From Heterostelium multicystogenum (lineage: Eukaryota > Evosea > Eumycetozoa > Acytosteliales > Acytosteliaceae): 64,000 nt of DNA. The stretch spans positions 1-64,000 of the forward strand of contig RCNN01000020.1 of NCBI GenBank assembly GCA_003667245.1, written 5' to 3'. Every line of letters starts with the position of its first letter. The stretch's first letter is position 1. Shown piece by piece: positions 20,313 to 29,732 of the stretch. The notes under the pieces are model-generated. The model saw nothing but the letters and a program-made list of their open reading frames with translations. It had not been told where the DNA came from and did not search any database. The position numbers and the translations under genes were made by a program.

Positions 20313-20346
20313 CGGGTGCGACGTCGGATGTCGCACCCGTTTTTTT
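20313..20346. terminator. intrinsic terminator after the symporter
   Basis: Stem CGGGTGCGA / TCGCACCCG followed by seven T on the plus strand, 29 bases past the symporter stop. On the other side it abuts the stop of the NAD/FAD fusion gene. Confidence 0.85.
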
Positions 20347-22444
20347 ATTCCCACACTGCCGAAACCGCCGGCGCTCTGGCCTGGATGACTTCCTGGACCA
20401 AAGAAGCCCATACCAATCCCTGCGTGGTGCCCCCGGCATAAGTTGCCCCCGCGACAATGCGGTTGTAGGCGGACCAATGCACGATTGAAAGTCCATCTGC
20501 GGTGCCGGCCTGGCACATTCGATTTGTTGCAAGTCGCCACGTTCGATTGCGCGGCTGCAGGACTTTGGAAAGTGTCGAGAAACGGCAGCCAGGCACGCCG
20601 CCCGTATCTGTTCCTTGTACTGCGGCGTCGAATCGGGCGGCACCTGCCCGGCGGAGACAAGGATGCAGTTCCCGTCCAGGCGGCAATTCATGACGCCGAT
20701 TGGCAGGGTCGTACTCCAGCTTGAGTCCGCGCATGTCGACACCTTCATCATCAACGGCGCGCAGCTTGAAAACCAGCCAATGATCGGGATGACCTCTGGC
20801 TCGTCCACCCCATGGCCGTGACGACAAAGTGCTCTCTACTCAGATCGGCAATTTGGACCGGACTCAGGTGCCGTGGCAGGAACTCAGCCCCTGAGCGCTG
20901 CAAAAGCGTCACCATCTCATCCATTAAATGGATAAATTCCAGATCGTAGCCCGACACCTCAATCGCCCGCCCGACCTCGGGAACTCCATACATTGCCTGG
21001 AATTGCAGCTGACTGATCTCTGCAAGCTCTCGCCCCGGCTTGCCACTCGGCCAAGGCCTGTTTTCAATATCCCGTTGCTCGCGGATCGCGCGCCTCCGTG
21101 CCACTGGAGTCGTCCACATAGGCTCGTACAATTCGCGATCGTGCAAATCGTGCCAGCGATGGGTTGTCGGCCAGGATTTTTTCAAAACAGCTCGATGCCT
21201 GCGCGATTGCACTCAATGGCCAGGTACTGATTTGCGGGAGTCAGGTAATCGTTAGGCAGCGGTTTTGCAGTCGTCTCCGTTGCCGACAGATGACGCATGT
21301 TCACCTGCTTGTGACTGGCACCATCGCGCTGCTGATTTCCTCCGTAAACCGTGACCTGATAATTTGCCAGGCGGAACATCACGGCTTGGAGCAGCCCATT
21401 GATACCTCTGCCGATGATCGACACACGCGGCGCACCGGCATCGGCTTGCCGAGAGGGGATCGCCAATGAGTGTGCAAGCTTGCGCCGGACAAGGCCGCGC
21501 AAGGCCATCAAGCTCAGTTGCACCGAGACCGCATAGTCGAGGTCGCAATGGCAGGCTTCGGTGGTGGCCGCCTGTGTGGTCAGCGTCGCCGGCTTGTACC
21601 ACGTGGAGACACTGCAGCCGAGCGCTTGTGTGCGCACCCGAAACGCATCCAGTGTCCTGGGCCGTAGTCCAATATGAGCTGGATGTCTTCGGAGATTGCC
21701 AGGGTCTGCAACGCATCGTCGCTAAAGACATCCGGCTTGGCGACACAGACAAGGCGAGCCTTCCGGTGCAGGCACTCAATGAGGGTCCGATCAATGCGAT
21801 AAATGGATTCATCATTCAGGGATAAGCATAGGGCGACTGCATTGGCCCCCTCGAGCGCCTCAAGCCAGTCGTCAACCAATGAAACCCTACAATCGGAAGA
21901 GGCTTTCCCGAAACTGTCCGACACTCGATCGCGTCGATCCAACACCTTAATCCGAACATCCGGATCTCGAGCAAGCAACAACTTAACAAGCTCTTTCCCT
22001 ACATTGCCGTATCCCAGTACACAGATGTCATGGGGCAAGGAGCCATCGGCCAGCGTCAGCCAGTGCGCAATATAGGCAGCAACATGCGGCGCATTGACCC
22101 CTGGCGTGTTAATCACTCGAACATTGTTGCGCTCGCACAGATCCAATCGGATCTTATCCAGACTTGTACCTCTGCGGACCAAACAGAGTTCGCCAAATGG
22201 GTGGGATATACGCCATTGGTTGATGACGTCGGCATCAATAACCTGGTCTGCGACAATGATCGTTGATGGGCGCAGCAGTGCAATCTGTATAAGCAGAGCC
22301 TGCTTGGTTAACGTCGGCGGGAAAAACAAACACGTTGCTGGGTGCATCAGCTTTCCAGCCACGCGATGCAGGGGCGATATGCAAGATGTTTTCGGTGGTG
22401 GCAATAAGTGACGCGGCGACTGGCGGAACGGAAGAGAACATCAT
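20345..22444 (-). CDS. fusion of a 2-hydroxyacid-dehydrogenase-like NAD domain and an FAD-dependent oxidoreductase (frameshifted)
   Basis: I do not recognise a named protein. N-terminal third (about residues 1-270): LRPSTIIVADQVIDADV, VRVINTPGVNAPHVAAYIAH and CVLGYGNVGKELVKLLLA, i.e. the D-isomer 2-hydroxyacid dehydrogenase NAD fold. At the place of the catalytic Arg (normally ARG) it reads AKPDVFSDDAL, and no clear Glu or His follows, so classical dehydrogenase activity is doubtful. Remainder: VSIIGRGINGLLQAVMFRL, an FAD-type Rossmann motif, then VNMRHLSATETT and a C-terminus VHWSAYNRIVAGATYAGGTTQ resembling DAO-type oxidoreductases. Frame changes near 22310, 21650, 21190, 20800, 20710 and 20510. 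Start 22444 has GGAGA seven bases upstream. AT content is higher than in the neighbours, suggesting transfer. Confidence 0.65.
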
Positions 22445-22756
22445 GGTTTTGTCTCCAACAGTTCTGACTGGCTCATACTCCGGAGAGCGCAAACTCAATG
22501 AAGTTGGGGGCTTGTAAGAACTGCAAACGATACAAATCTTTTCGTGATGAAACTCAACCTACGCCTATCCTAATAATCAAATAAGCCCGTCGACTCTGAC
22601 AAACAGGTAGTCCAATTCCGATACTTAATGGCAAAACTCGACTGACGCGCACACGTCCGGACTACCAATCGGTATTACTGTGGCATTGTTAAATTAAATA
22701 TTTGAAGGATTATTCCGAAAGCAGGTGTCTTGAGAAAATCACCAAACCCCGGAAAT
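22445..22756. other. AT-richer intergenic region upstream of the fusion gene
   Basis: About 310 bases without a supported gene. It is noticeably richer in A and T than the rest of the window (for example 22540-22720), consistent with a horizontally acquired promoter region for the fusion gene. No clear operator identified. Confidence 0.5.
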
Positions 22757-22781
22757 GAAAACGTCCGGCCAAAGCCAGACG
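22757..22781 (-). terminator. intrinsic terminator of the PA1414-like transcript
   Basis: On the minus strand an 8-bp stem CGTCTGGC / GCCGGACG (one G-U) with a 4-base loop, followed by TTTT. It lies 106 bases past the 40-aa ORF. Confidence 0.65.
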
Positions 22782-22886
22782 AAGAATTGAAGTACACAGC
22801 AACGGGTCATGATCAATCATGACTCCAATACATAGGCAAACCTCCTGGCCGCGCCCAAACAAACATGCTTGAGCGCTTTCCAGGAC

Positions 22887-23009
22887 TTACCTGCGACGCG
22901 GGCGACGCTGCTCGTCATCGGTGCGGATTGGCACCGGTTGCAGCGGTGGCTCGATCAAGCCGAGTGCGACGCCGAGGTCGTGCAGCCAGTTTTGCAGTTT
23001 CTCTTTCAT
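22887..23009 (-). CDS. PA1414-family small protein (40 aa)
   Basis: A 40-aa ORF too short for many gene finders. Seen: start MKEKLQNWLHDLGVALGLIE, an amphipathic helix, followed by PPLQPVPIRTDDEQRRPRRR, Pro-rich then Arg-rich. An AAGGGG RBS lies 5 bases before the ATG. I recognise it as the PA1414-type protein of pseudomonads, and the neighbouring genes also match the PA1413-PA1422 order. In P. aeruginosa this ORF overlaps the transcript that yields the low-oxygen sRNA SicX. An Anr-like box lies upstream at 23122-23135 and a terminator downstream. Whether the peptide itself has a function is unknown. Confidence 0.75.
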   Translation of the reverse strand: MKEKLQNWLHDLGVALGLIEPPLQPVPIRTDDEQRRPRRR

Positions 23010-23121
23010 GGTGCCCCTTGGGGTAATGCCGAGCGGCTGGAATTCTGTGGCCGCTTCCTACAGATAGTAGTCTTAAGTCTTACGTATTGCTTGAACGAAA
23101 CCACAACGAACTATTACTGAA

Positions 23122-23135
23122 TTGATCAAAATCCT
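23122..23135 (-). promoter_or_regulatory. Anr/Fnr-like box upstream of the PA1414-like ORF
   Basis: Minus strand reads AGGATTTTGATCAA against the consensus TTGAT-N4-ATCAA: the right half is perfect, the left half matches 3 of 5, the spacer is 4. It is centred about 120 bases before the ATG. A possible -10 (CAATAC) is about 40 bases further, not ideally spaced. Confidence 0.55.
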
Positions 23136-23201
23136 GACGGATCGTTCAAGCAATCGCTCGGGTTTCGGTTTCCGGTAGCACCCTTGCCCTCCTGCTGCAG
23201 G

Positions 23202-24042
23202 TCAATCCACGCATTGAGGTTTAGCGCCGAGCATGCCCTTGCGCCACATCAACCAGGTGGTGGCGCTGGCAAAAGGCTCGGCCAGCGGATGAATGGACAC
23301 GCTGTCCTTGCCCGGCAGGCTGTCGAGCATCGATTCCGACATCAACGCCACGCCGGAACCGGCGATTACACAGGCCAGCATGCCCTGGTAGGACTCGATC
23401 TCGATGGCCCGGCCCATGGCCACGCGATCGTGGGAAAACCAGGCTTCCAGGCGCGCCCGATAAGAACAACTGCGTCGGAAAGTGAACACCGAACGGCCGG
23501 CAACATCCTGCGGCCCACGCACCGGCGGATGATCCGCCTCGCAGATCAGCAGCAGGCGCTCTTCGCACAGCGGCACGCCGTCTAGGGTGGCCAGGGTCAA
23601 CGGCCCATCCACCAATGCGGCGTCCAGGCGCCCGGTGATCAAGCCTTCCAGCAGTTTCACCGCTGGGAGCTGACTGCACCTGCAGGTTCACCATCGGATA
23701 CGCCTTGTGGTAACGCGCCAGCAGCTTGGGCAAATGAATCGCCGCCGTGCTGTACATGCTGCCGAGCACAAAGTCTCCAGCCGGTTGCCCGCCCTGCACC
23801 GCGCCATGGGCTTCGTCATGCAGGGCCAGCAGGCGCGCACTGTAGTCCAGCAGCACTTTGCCTGCAGGAGAAAGCTGCAAGCGCTGGCGCTCGCGCACGA
23901 ACAGTTCGACGCCCAGTTGTTCTTCCATCTGTTTAAGCCGGGTCGACAGGTTGGACGGCACCCGGTGCAAGCGCTCAGCGGCACGGGTGATGGAGCCTTC
24001 CTCGGCCACGGCCTGGAAAATCCGCAATTGACTGAACTCCAT
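23202..24042 (-). CDS. LysR-family transcriptional regulator (frameshifted)
   Basis: LysR-type regulator. Seen: helix-turn-helix FSQLRIFQAVAEEGSITRAA and LHRVPSNLSTRLKQMEEQLG, then GDFVLGSMYSTAAIHLPKLL starting the inducer-binding domain. After an indel at about 23660-23672 it continues LLEGLITGRLDAALVDGPL to FASATTWLMWRKGMLG. 280 codons in total. The second of two N-terminal ATGs (24042) is chosen because the GGAG RBS is only one base from the first. It is divergent from the MFS transporter gene, which it may control; in position it corresponds to PA1413. Confidence 0.85.
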
Positions 24043-24146
24043 CACCATTCTCCAAAACTGAACAAGTTACTCACTATTATTCATTTTTAAAGAAAGTCAA
24101 TCCGCTTTAGCCTGATGGTCACTCGCTGCTCCCAGGAAAAACCTCC

Positions 24147-25356
24147 ATGTCACCGCTGATCCGCTTACTCGCCAGCTTTATCGCCCTGATGATGGCCATG
24201 GGCATAGGTCGATTCGCGCTCACCCCGCAAATGCCGCATTTGCTCAGTGAAGGGCAGATCGACCTGACCGGCGCCGGCCTGATTGCGGCGGCCAACTACC
24301 TGGGTTATTTCGTCGGCGCGGTGGATTCGATCTTTGCCCGCAGCCATCACCATGTACGCGGGCGTTTGTACGGTGGGCTGTGGCTGTGTGTGCTGCTGAC
24401 CCTGGCGTCGTACTGGGCCACGGGTTCTGGCCGCATCTGTTGTTGCGCTTTGGTACCGGTGTAGCCAGTGCCTGGGCGCTGGTGATGATTACCAGCCTGA
24501 GCCAGCCGCTGGCCATTGCGGCCGGGCGCCCACGCCTGGGTGCGCTGGTATTTGCGGGGCCTGGGCTGGGAATTCTGTTGACCGGGTTTGCTGGCGCTGG
24601 GCTCCAACCTGTTGGGGCAAGACTCTGCAACCTTGTGGCTGGTGTATGGGGTAGTCGCCCTGGTCATGCTGCTGGCAATCCTGCCGTTCCTGCCCAAGCC
24701 TTCTGCTGCCGACTCGCCCGCTGCCAGCCACACCGACGTGGCCAGCAACGGCAGCATCACACACCTGTGCTGGATCTACGTGTTGTATGGCCTTGGCTAC
24801 ATCATCCCGGCGACATTCTTGTCACAGATGGCCAGCGCGCAATTCAAGGGAGCATGGCAAGCAGACCTGTTCTGGCCCTGCTTTGGCCTGGCTGCCGCGA
24901 TTGGCGTGGTGGCGGCAAGTTTGCGCCGCAAGGACCCGGACACCACCCGTCGCTGGCTGATGAACAACCCTTTGGCTGCAAGCGGTCGGCGTGTTTGCCT
25001 GCCTGCTGGGCAACGGTTGGGGGCTGGCGCTGGGGGTATTGCTGTGCGGTGGGCCATTCCTGGCGTGCATGCAACTGGTGATGGCGCGCTTGCGTGAGGT
25101 CGCCCCCCACGGCTACCAGCGCAGCACCGGGTTGCTGACCGCCAGCTTTGCGATCGGCCAATTGAGCGGTCCGTTGCTGGCGTCGGTGAGCAGCCACCTC
25201 AGCGGTGGCCTGCAACCGGCGCTGGTGGTAGCAGGCGCCGGTTTGTTGGTGGCCGGATCGGTGCTGGTCAGCCGGCAACCATCGACACAGGCGCGCGAAC
25301 CTGTTCACGCCGCGCCAACACCAGGAAAAACAGCCCACCCAGGAAGCAGCCGGTAA
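24147..25356 (+). CDS. YbfB/YjiJ family MFS transporter (frameshifted)
   Basis: Twelve-helix major facilitator protein of the YbfB/YjiJ type; substrate unknown. Seen: LASFIALMMAMGIGRFALTPQMPHLL, the family start, GLIAAANYLGYFVGA, LLRFGTGVASAWALVMITS, VLYGLGYIIPATFLSQMA and LLTASFAIGQLSGPLLAS. Frame changes near 24420, 24590 and 24975. Divergent from the LysR gene. The 3' end overlaps the convergent NCS1 gene by 89 bases; part of this may be caused by an indel that hides an earlier stop. Confidence 0.85.
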
Positions 25357-26717
25357 ACCAGGCGAAATTGGCCATGCCCTGCAGCGCCGGGGTGAAGGTG
25401 ATCGCGACGCCCACCAGCGTCGCGGGCACCAGCGCCTTGACCGCCGTCCAGTTCACGCCGCCGTCAAAGTAGTAACGCCCGCTCGGGCTGTCATCGAACA
25501 GCGCATCCACGTCGATCTTCTGTTTTTTGATCAGGTAGAAATCCACCAGCAGGAATCCCGAACAACGGCCCGATAAACGCGGCGAGGATATCGAGGGTGT
25601 AGTGGATCATCAGCGGGTTGTTGAACAGGTTCCATGGGGTGATGAAGATCGAGGCCACCGCCGCAATCATTCCACCGGCACGCCAGCTGATTTTGCTCGG
25701 TGCCACGTTGGCGAAGTCAAAGGCCGGCGAGACGAAGTTGGCCACGATGTTGATGCCGATAGTCGCGGTGACAAAGGCGAACGCCCCCAGCAACACAGCC
25801 ATGTCATTGTCGATGCGCGAAACGGTGGCAATCGGGTCGTGGAGCATTTCGCCGAACACCGGCAAGGTGCCCGAGACGATCACCACGGTGACCAGGGAGA
25901 ACGCCAGGAAATTTACCGGCAAGCCCCAGAAATTTCCGCGACGCACGTCTTTCATCGTGCGGCAGTAGCGGCTGAAATCACCGAAGTTCAAGGTCGGCCC
26001 GGAAAAGTACGACACCACCAACGCGGTTGCCACGATGATTTGGCCAAACGCCTGCCAGCCTGAGAGGGATTTTTTTCCGCCAGGGTGAAGCTGATATTGG
26101 CCCAGCCAGCCTTCCAGACGATCCAGCCTGCCAGGGCAAACATCACCGCATAGACCACAGGCCCCGCCCAGTCGATGAAACGACGGATGGACTCCATGCC
26201 CGCCCAGAACACCAGCGCCTGGAGCGTCCACAGGCTGAGGAAACCGAACCAGCCCAGGTACGACAGGCCGGCAAAGTGCGGCTCTGCGTATACCGCCATC
26301 TGTGGGAAAAAGCGCAGCACCACGATGATCAATGCACTGGACGCCAGGTATGTCTGGATCCCCGTACCAGGCCACTGCGATCAACCCACGAATCACCGCC
26401 GGGATATTCGCCCCGAATACCCCAAAGGCCAACCGGCAGATTACCGGGTACGGCACTGCCGCCTGCTGGCTCGGCTTGGCCACCAGGTTTGGCGATCAAT
26501 TGCACAATGCAAATCCCGGCGAGCAAGGCGATCAATACCTGCCAAACTGGCCAGCCCCAGGGCGAACAGGCTGGCGGCGAATACGTAGCCGCCGACGCTG
26601 TGCACGTCGCTCATCCAGAAGGCGAAGATGTTGTACCAGTTCCATTTTTGCGGGCAGCGGTCCCAGGTCCTGGTTGTACAGGCGCGGGCTGTAGCCTTTT
26701 GGCAATTGTTCGGTCAT
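25268..26717 (-). CDS. NCS1 family nucleobase/hydantoin/allantoin permease (frameshifted)
   Basis: Nucleobase:cation symporter-1 protein for hydantoins, allantoin, uracil or thiamine-like substrates; which one cannot be told. Seen: MTEQLPKGYSPRLYNQDLGPLP, then after an indel near 26660 the family hallmark with WNWYNIFAFWMSDVHS, GGYVFAASLFALGL, YPVICRLAFGVFGANIPAVI, SGPTLNFGDFSRYCRTMKDV and NIVANFVSPAFDFANVAPSK. The C-terminus carries ALFDDSPSGRYYFDGGVNW, common in this subgroup. Indels also near 26500, 26380, 26080 and 25550. The start has AGGAG ten bases upstream. Confidence 0.85.
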
Positions 26718-26783
26718 CGCAGGGCTCCTCATAAATACCGGCCTGCCACCCGCGACGGGAGTGCGTACGGGAGGCGGCATGGT

Positions 26784-26793
26784 TTGTATACGA
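26784..26793. promoter_or_regulatory. TTGTATACGA palindrome upstream of the NCS1 gene
   Basis: A near-perfect palindrome close to TTGTATACAA, the type of site often bound by GntR/FCD regulators, 67 bases before the permease start. No regulator gene is adjacent, so the assignment is speculative. Confidence 0.3.
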
Positions 26794-26928
26794 GTTGTTG
26801 AGCAGAATGCGTGCCAATGCAATAAAACTCGGCACAATCCCCGTGGAGCTTGGCTCTTCAGGAGGCGTAGAGACGATTGAACGGTGGTGATTCGCTCAGG
26901 GATGGTGCAGGGCAATCCTGGTACACAA

Positions 26929-27337
26929 TCAATTGTGCACCCTGCGCGCACATTGATAGCCCACGGTGCAGCAAACGGCAGTCAGGAAGGTGCCCCAGGC
27001 GATGTCCATGAAGGCCAAAACCGGCCGACCAGCCCTGCAGGGTTGCCCAATTGCTCAGGTCATAGGTGCCGTAGGCTACCAATCCCAGGAGTGCACCAAG
27101 CCGCGCGGCACGCTGCCAGCCGCCGCTCGCCAACGCAGGCAGGACGACAAGCACCACACAACCGAATACATAGAGGAGATAGAACGCCACGGCTGGGAAC
27201 AGGCGCGGCTGATCAAGCATCAACGGGCCGAGCAGCGCTTTGTAGGTCGGGCCCATGAGGACACCGAGCCACAGGCCGTCAAGAATCAGAAAGGCAAGCA
27301 ACGTACCGAGGTAGGCGAAAAGCGTTTTTCTGGACAT
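26929..27337 (-). CDS. DUF2177 family membrane protein (frameshifted)
   Basis: Small four-helix inner-membrane protein of unknown function. Seen: KTLFAYLGTLLAFLILDGLW, the invariant LDxxWLG start, LGVLMGPTYKALLG, VAFYLLYVFGCVVLVVLPAL and GLVAYGTYDLSNWATLQGWS, the last two being DUF2177 landmarks. One extra base near 27020 shifts the frame; the restored end is TVGYQCARRVHN with the stop at 26929. The start at 27337 precedes the first helix. Confidence 0.85.
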
Positions 27338-27349
27338 TGAGGCGGCCTT

Positions 27350-27375
27350 CTGCAGGAGCAAGCGTGCTCCTACAG
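27350..27375. repeat. REP-like hairpin
   Basis: CTGCAGGAGC-aagcgt-GCTCCTACAG, one mismatch in 10-bp arms, between the CvfB-like gene and the DUF2177 gene. Confidence 0.65.
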
Positions 27376-27390
27376 AAGAGCAAACCGCGA

Positions 27391-28228
27391 TCAGCTTAGT
27401 TCAATGCGATCCGCGTGGATCACAATCTGACCCTGCTTGTAGAGGGCGCCGATGGCCTTCTTGAAGTTGCCTTTGCTGACACCGAACAAACTGCTGATCA
27501 GTGCCGGGTCGCTTTTATCGCTGACCGGCAAGGTGCCGTTGTTGTCGCGCAACTTGGCGAGGATCTTGGAGTTCAGGCTGGAGGCCGCTTCTTCACCCAC
27601 AGGCTGCAGACTCAGGCTGATATTGCCGTCGGCGCGAATTTCCTTGATGAAGCCTTTCTCTTCCTTGCCCGGGCGCAGGAACTTGAACACTTCGTTCTTG
27701 TGGATCAGGCCCCAGTGCTTGTTGTTGATGATGGCCTTGAAGCCCATGTCGGTGGCTTCGGCCACCAGCAAGTCAACTTCCTGGCCGACCTTGTAGGTGG
27801 CCGGAGTCTTGTCCAGGTAGCGGTCAAGGCGCGCGGTGGCAGTGATGCGCTTGGTGTGTTTGTCCGAGGTAGACGTGTACCACGCAATACTCACCGGCGG
27901 TCAGCTGGCGCTTTTCTTCGGAATAAGGCAGCAGCAGGTCCTTGGGCAGGCCCCAATCGAGGAATACACCGATACTGTTGACTTCAACCACTTTCAGACT
28001 GGCAAATTCACCCACCTGTACTTTTGGTTTTTCGGTGGTCGCGATAAGTTTGTCATCGCTGTCCAGATAAATGAAAACGTTGAGCCAGTCTTCATCTTCA
28101 CTGGGAATATCTTTGGGGATATATCGGTTGGGCAAGAGGATTTCGCCCTCTTGATCACCATCCAGGTACAAACCAAAGTTAGTGTGTTTAACCACTTGCA
28201 AGCTGTTGTAGCGCCCGACTAAAGCCAT
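27391..28228 (-). CDS. CvfB/YitL-like S1 RNA-binding protein (frameshifted)
   Basis: Predicted RNA-binding protein with several S1 folds and a C-terminal winged helix, as in Staphylococcus CvfB. Seen: GRYNSLQVVKHTNFGLYLDG, the first S1 domain, VNSIGVFLDWGLPKDLLLPYSE, the second, DMGFKAIINNKHWGLIHKNE, the third, and SDPALISSLFGVSKGNFKKA as winged helix. About 279 codons. The frame changes near 27855-27865. The ORF can start at 28243, but MALVGRYN at 28228 matches the family. Single gene, no obvious operon partner. Confidence 0.85.
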
Positions 28229-28552
28229 CTCAAATACCCTCATTGCGTGGGCGGCATTCTACCCGAGTTGACGACGGCGGTCCCGCGTACCGGCGTACAG
28301 GCCTGAAAAAATCATGGGTTTGCCGAGAAGCGCCCCGCTCGTCAGGTCATCGGGCTGAATCCGGCCAGTACCCACGGCCGGATTTCCTCGAGGGATTCGA
28401 GTTAAAACAGCAAGTTAGGTGAGTATTTCACTTAATAATCCAGGCGAATCATAAACCCTGCGTATATTTCAGGGGGATATTTGCCAAGCAATTGTCAAGC
28501 ATTTCATGTACGATGCATGGCCAAGTTAATTCTCTACAGGTTAGTGGCCGCC
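28229..28552. other. intergenic region between the CvfB-like gene and a small ORF
   Basis: About 320 bases. GGCCGGATTT-type partial inverted repeats around 28355-28385 and an AT-richer promoter-like stretch at 28410-28520. I see no coding sequence. Confidence 0.45.
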
Positions 28553-28731
28553 ATGCGCGTAAAAGCATCCAACAGCAAAGCAAAGCCAGCTCCCGCCGTT
28601 GAAACCAGCGAATCGATCAACAGCCAATTGCTGCATTCCTCAAGCAGGGCGGCGAAATCCAGCAGATTGCCAAAGGCGTAAGCGGCCAGACTTTCGGCCC
28701 GTCCAAGCAGATCACCCTGGGTAAAAAGTAA
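28553..28731 (+). CDS. conserved small hypothetical protein (about 59 aa, frameshifted)
   Basis: Seen: MRVKASNSKAKPAPAVETSE, a basic Ala/Pro-rich start, and after one missing base near 28628 the tail AAFLKQGGEIQQIAKGVSGQ followed by TFGPSKQITLGKK. The second part reads like a short helix-turn motif and is the more protein-like frame. Unknown function; I remember similar short proteins in other pseudomonads but no assigned role. The single-base gap is in keeping with the error pattern of this sequence. Confidence 0.65.
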
Positions 28732-28939
28732 GACTCGCGCATTACACCTGGTCCCTATGCGCTTTGCCTTTCAAGGCGCTAGGACTAGAGCCCGCACTAC
28801 CCTCTGATACACCCCTTTATTACGCCAATCGACGAACGGGCCTCATCTGCGAACCATCGCCGGTATGCTTGCACACGTCTAGATCGGGCATTTGCCTGAT
28901 ATTTCCCGTTACTGCTCCTCGCTTTTCATGGAGTGAAGC

Positions 28940-29666
28940 ATGCTCAAATCCTGCATTTTCCTGGCCGGTGCCCTGTTGGCCAGCCCCCTCGCCGAAGCGC
29001 AGGTTTTCCAGCGTGAATTGGGTGATTTCGACCTGAAATTGGGCACAACACCTAGCCGAAGCATGGCTTAAGGCCTGGTAAAGCCCACCGCCCCCGGGAG
29101 CGACTCGTTCCACGGCGGCCTGGACCTGAGCCACGGCAGCGGCCTGTACCTCGGCCAGTTCTCACCGAGCATGGGGATTTTCCCCGACCAGCAACCTGGA
29201 AGTCGACTCCTACCTGGGTTTCAAACGCCCCTTCGACCAGACCCTGGGTTATGAACTGGGGATGATTCACTACAGCTATCCCAAGCTGAGCCCCCTCGAC
29301 AGCCAGGAGTTCTACGGCGGCCTGACCTTGCTGGGCAATCGCTTCGGCGCCTCCTTCAGCAACGACCCGGACCGGCAGGACAGCACCCTGTTCGCCGACC
29401 TCGGCGGCACCAAGCCATTCGGCATCGGCGTCAGCATGAAGTACACCACCCACCAGCTCGGCACCCGGTCTCGGTGGCCGATGGCAGCTCGATCCGCAGC
29501 TTCAGCGACTGGTCGGTACAATTTTCCAGGCCATGGATGGGGCGTCGACCTGAACCTGATCTACAGCGACTCCAGCCTCAGCGGCGGCGATTGCTCGGCC
29601 TACTCCGGACACAACTCGCAATGCGACGGGCTGTTGACCCTGAAGGCCGAGCGGGCGTTTTATTGA
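28940..29666 (+). CDS. TorF family putative porin (frameshifted)
   Basis: Predicted outer-membrane beta-barrel of the TorF/Gcw_chp type. Seen: signal peptide FLAGALLASPLAEAQ, beta-strand-like repeats such as SFHGGLDLSHGSGLYLGQFS, YELGMIHYSYPKLSPLDSQE, GGLTLLGNRFGASFSNDP, GGTKPFGIGVSMKYTTHQLG and VDLNLIYSDSSLSGGDCSA, ending LLTLKAERAFY with the terminal aromatic residue of porins. Frame changes near 29068, 29185, 29468 and 29540. About 242 codons, normal for the family. Confidence 0.8.
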
Positions 29667-29732
29667 TGGGCTGAACTGTCGCTGCCCTGACGGGTTCAGA
29701 TGCAATACTCTCGTCTGCGCAAGGACTCGCTC

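Larger units (their letters stand above)
22757..23090 (-). ncRNA. putative SicX/PA1414-like transcript (extent approximate)
   Basis: Inferred transcript running from downstream of the Anr-like box to the terminator at 22757. In P. aeruginosa the PA1414 locus gives SicX, an abundant low-oxygen sRNA. The leader here has a GCGGC/GCCGC hairpin around 23030-23055 and a CCCC-AA-GGGG element at the RBS. The 5' end is a guess, and no sRNA activity can be shown from sequence. Confidence 0.35.
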
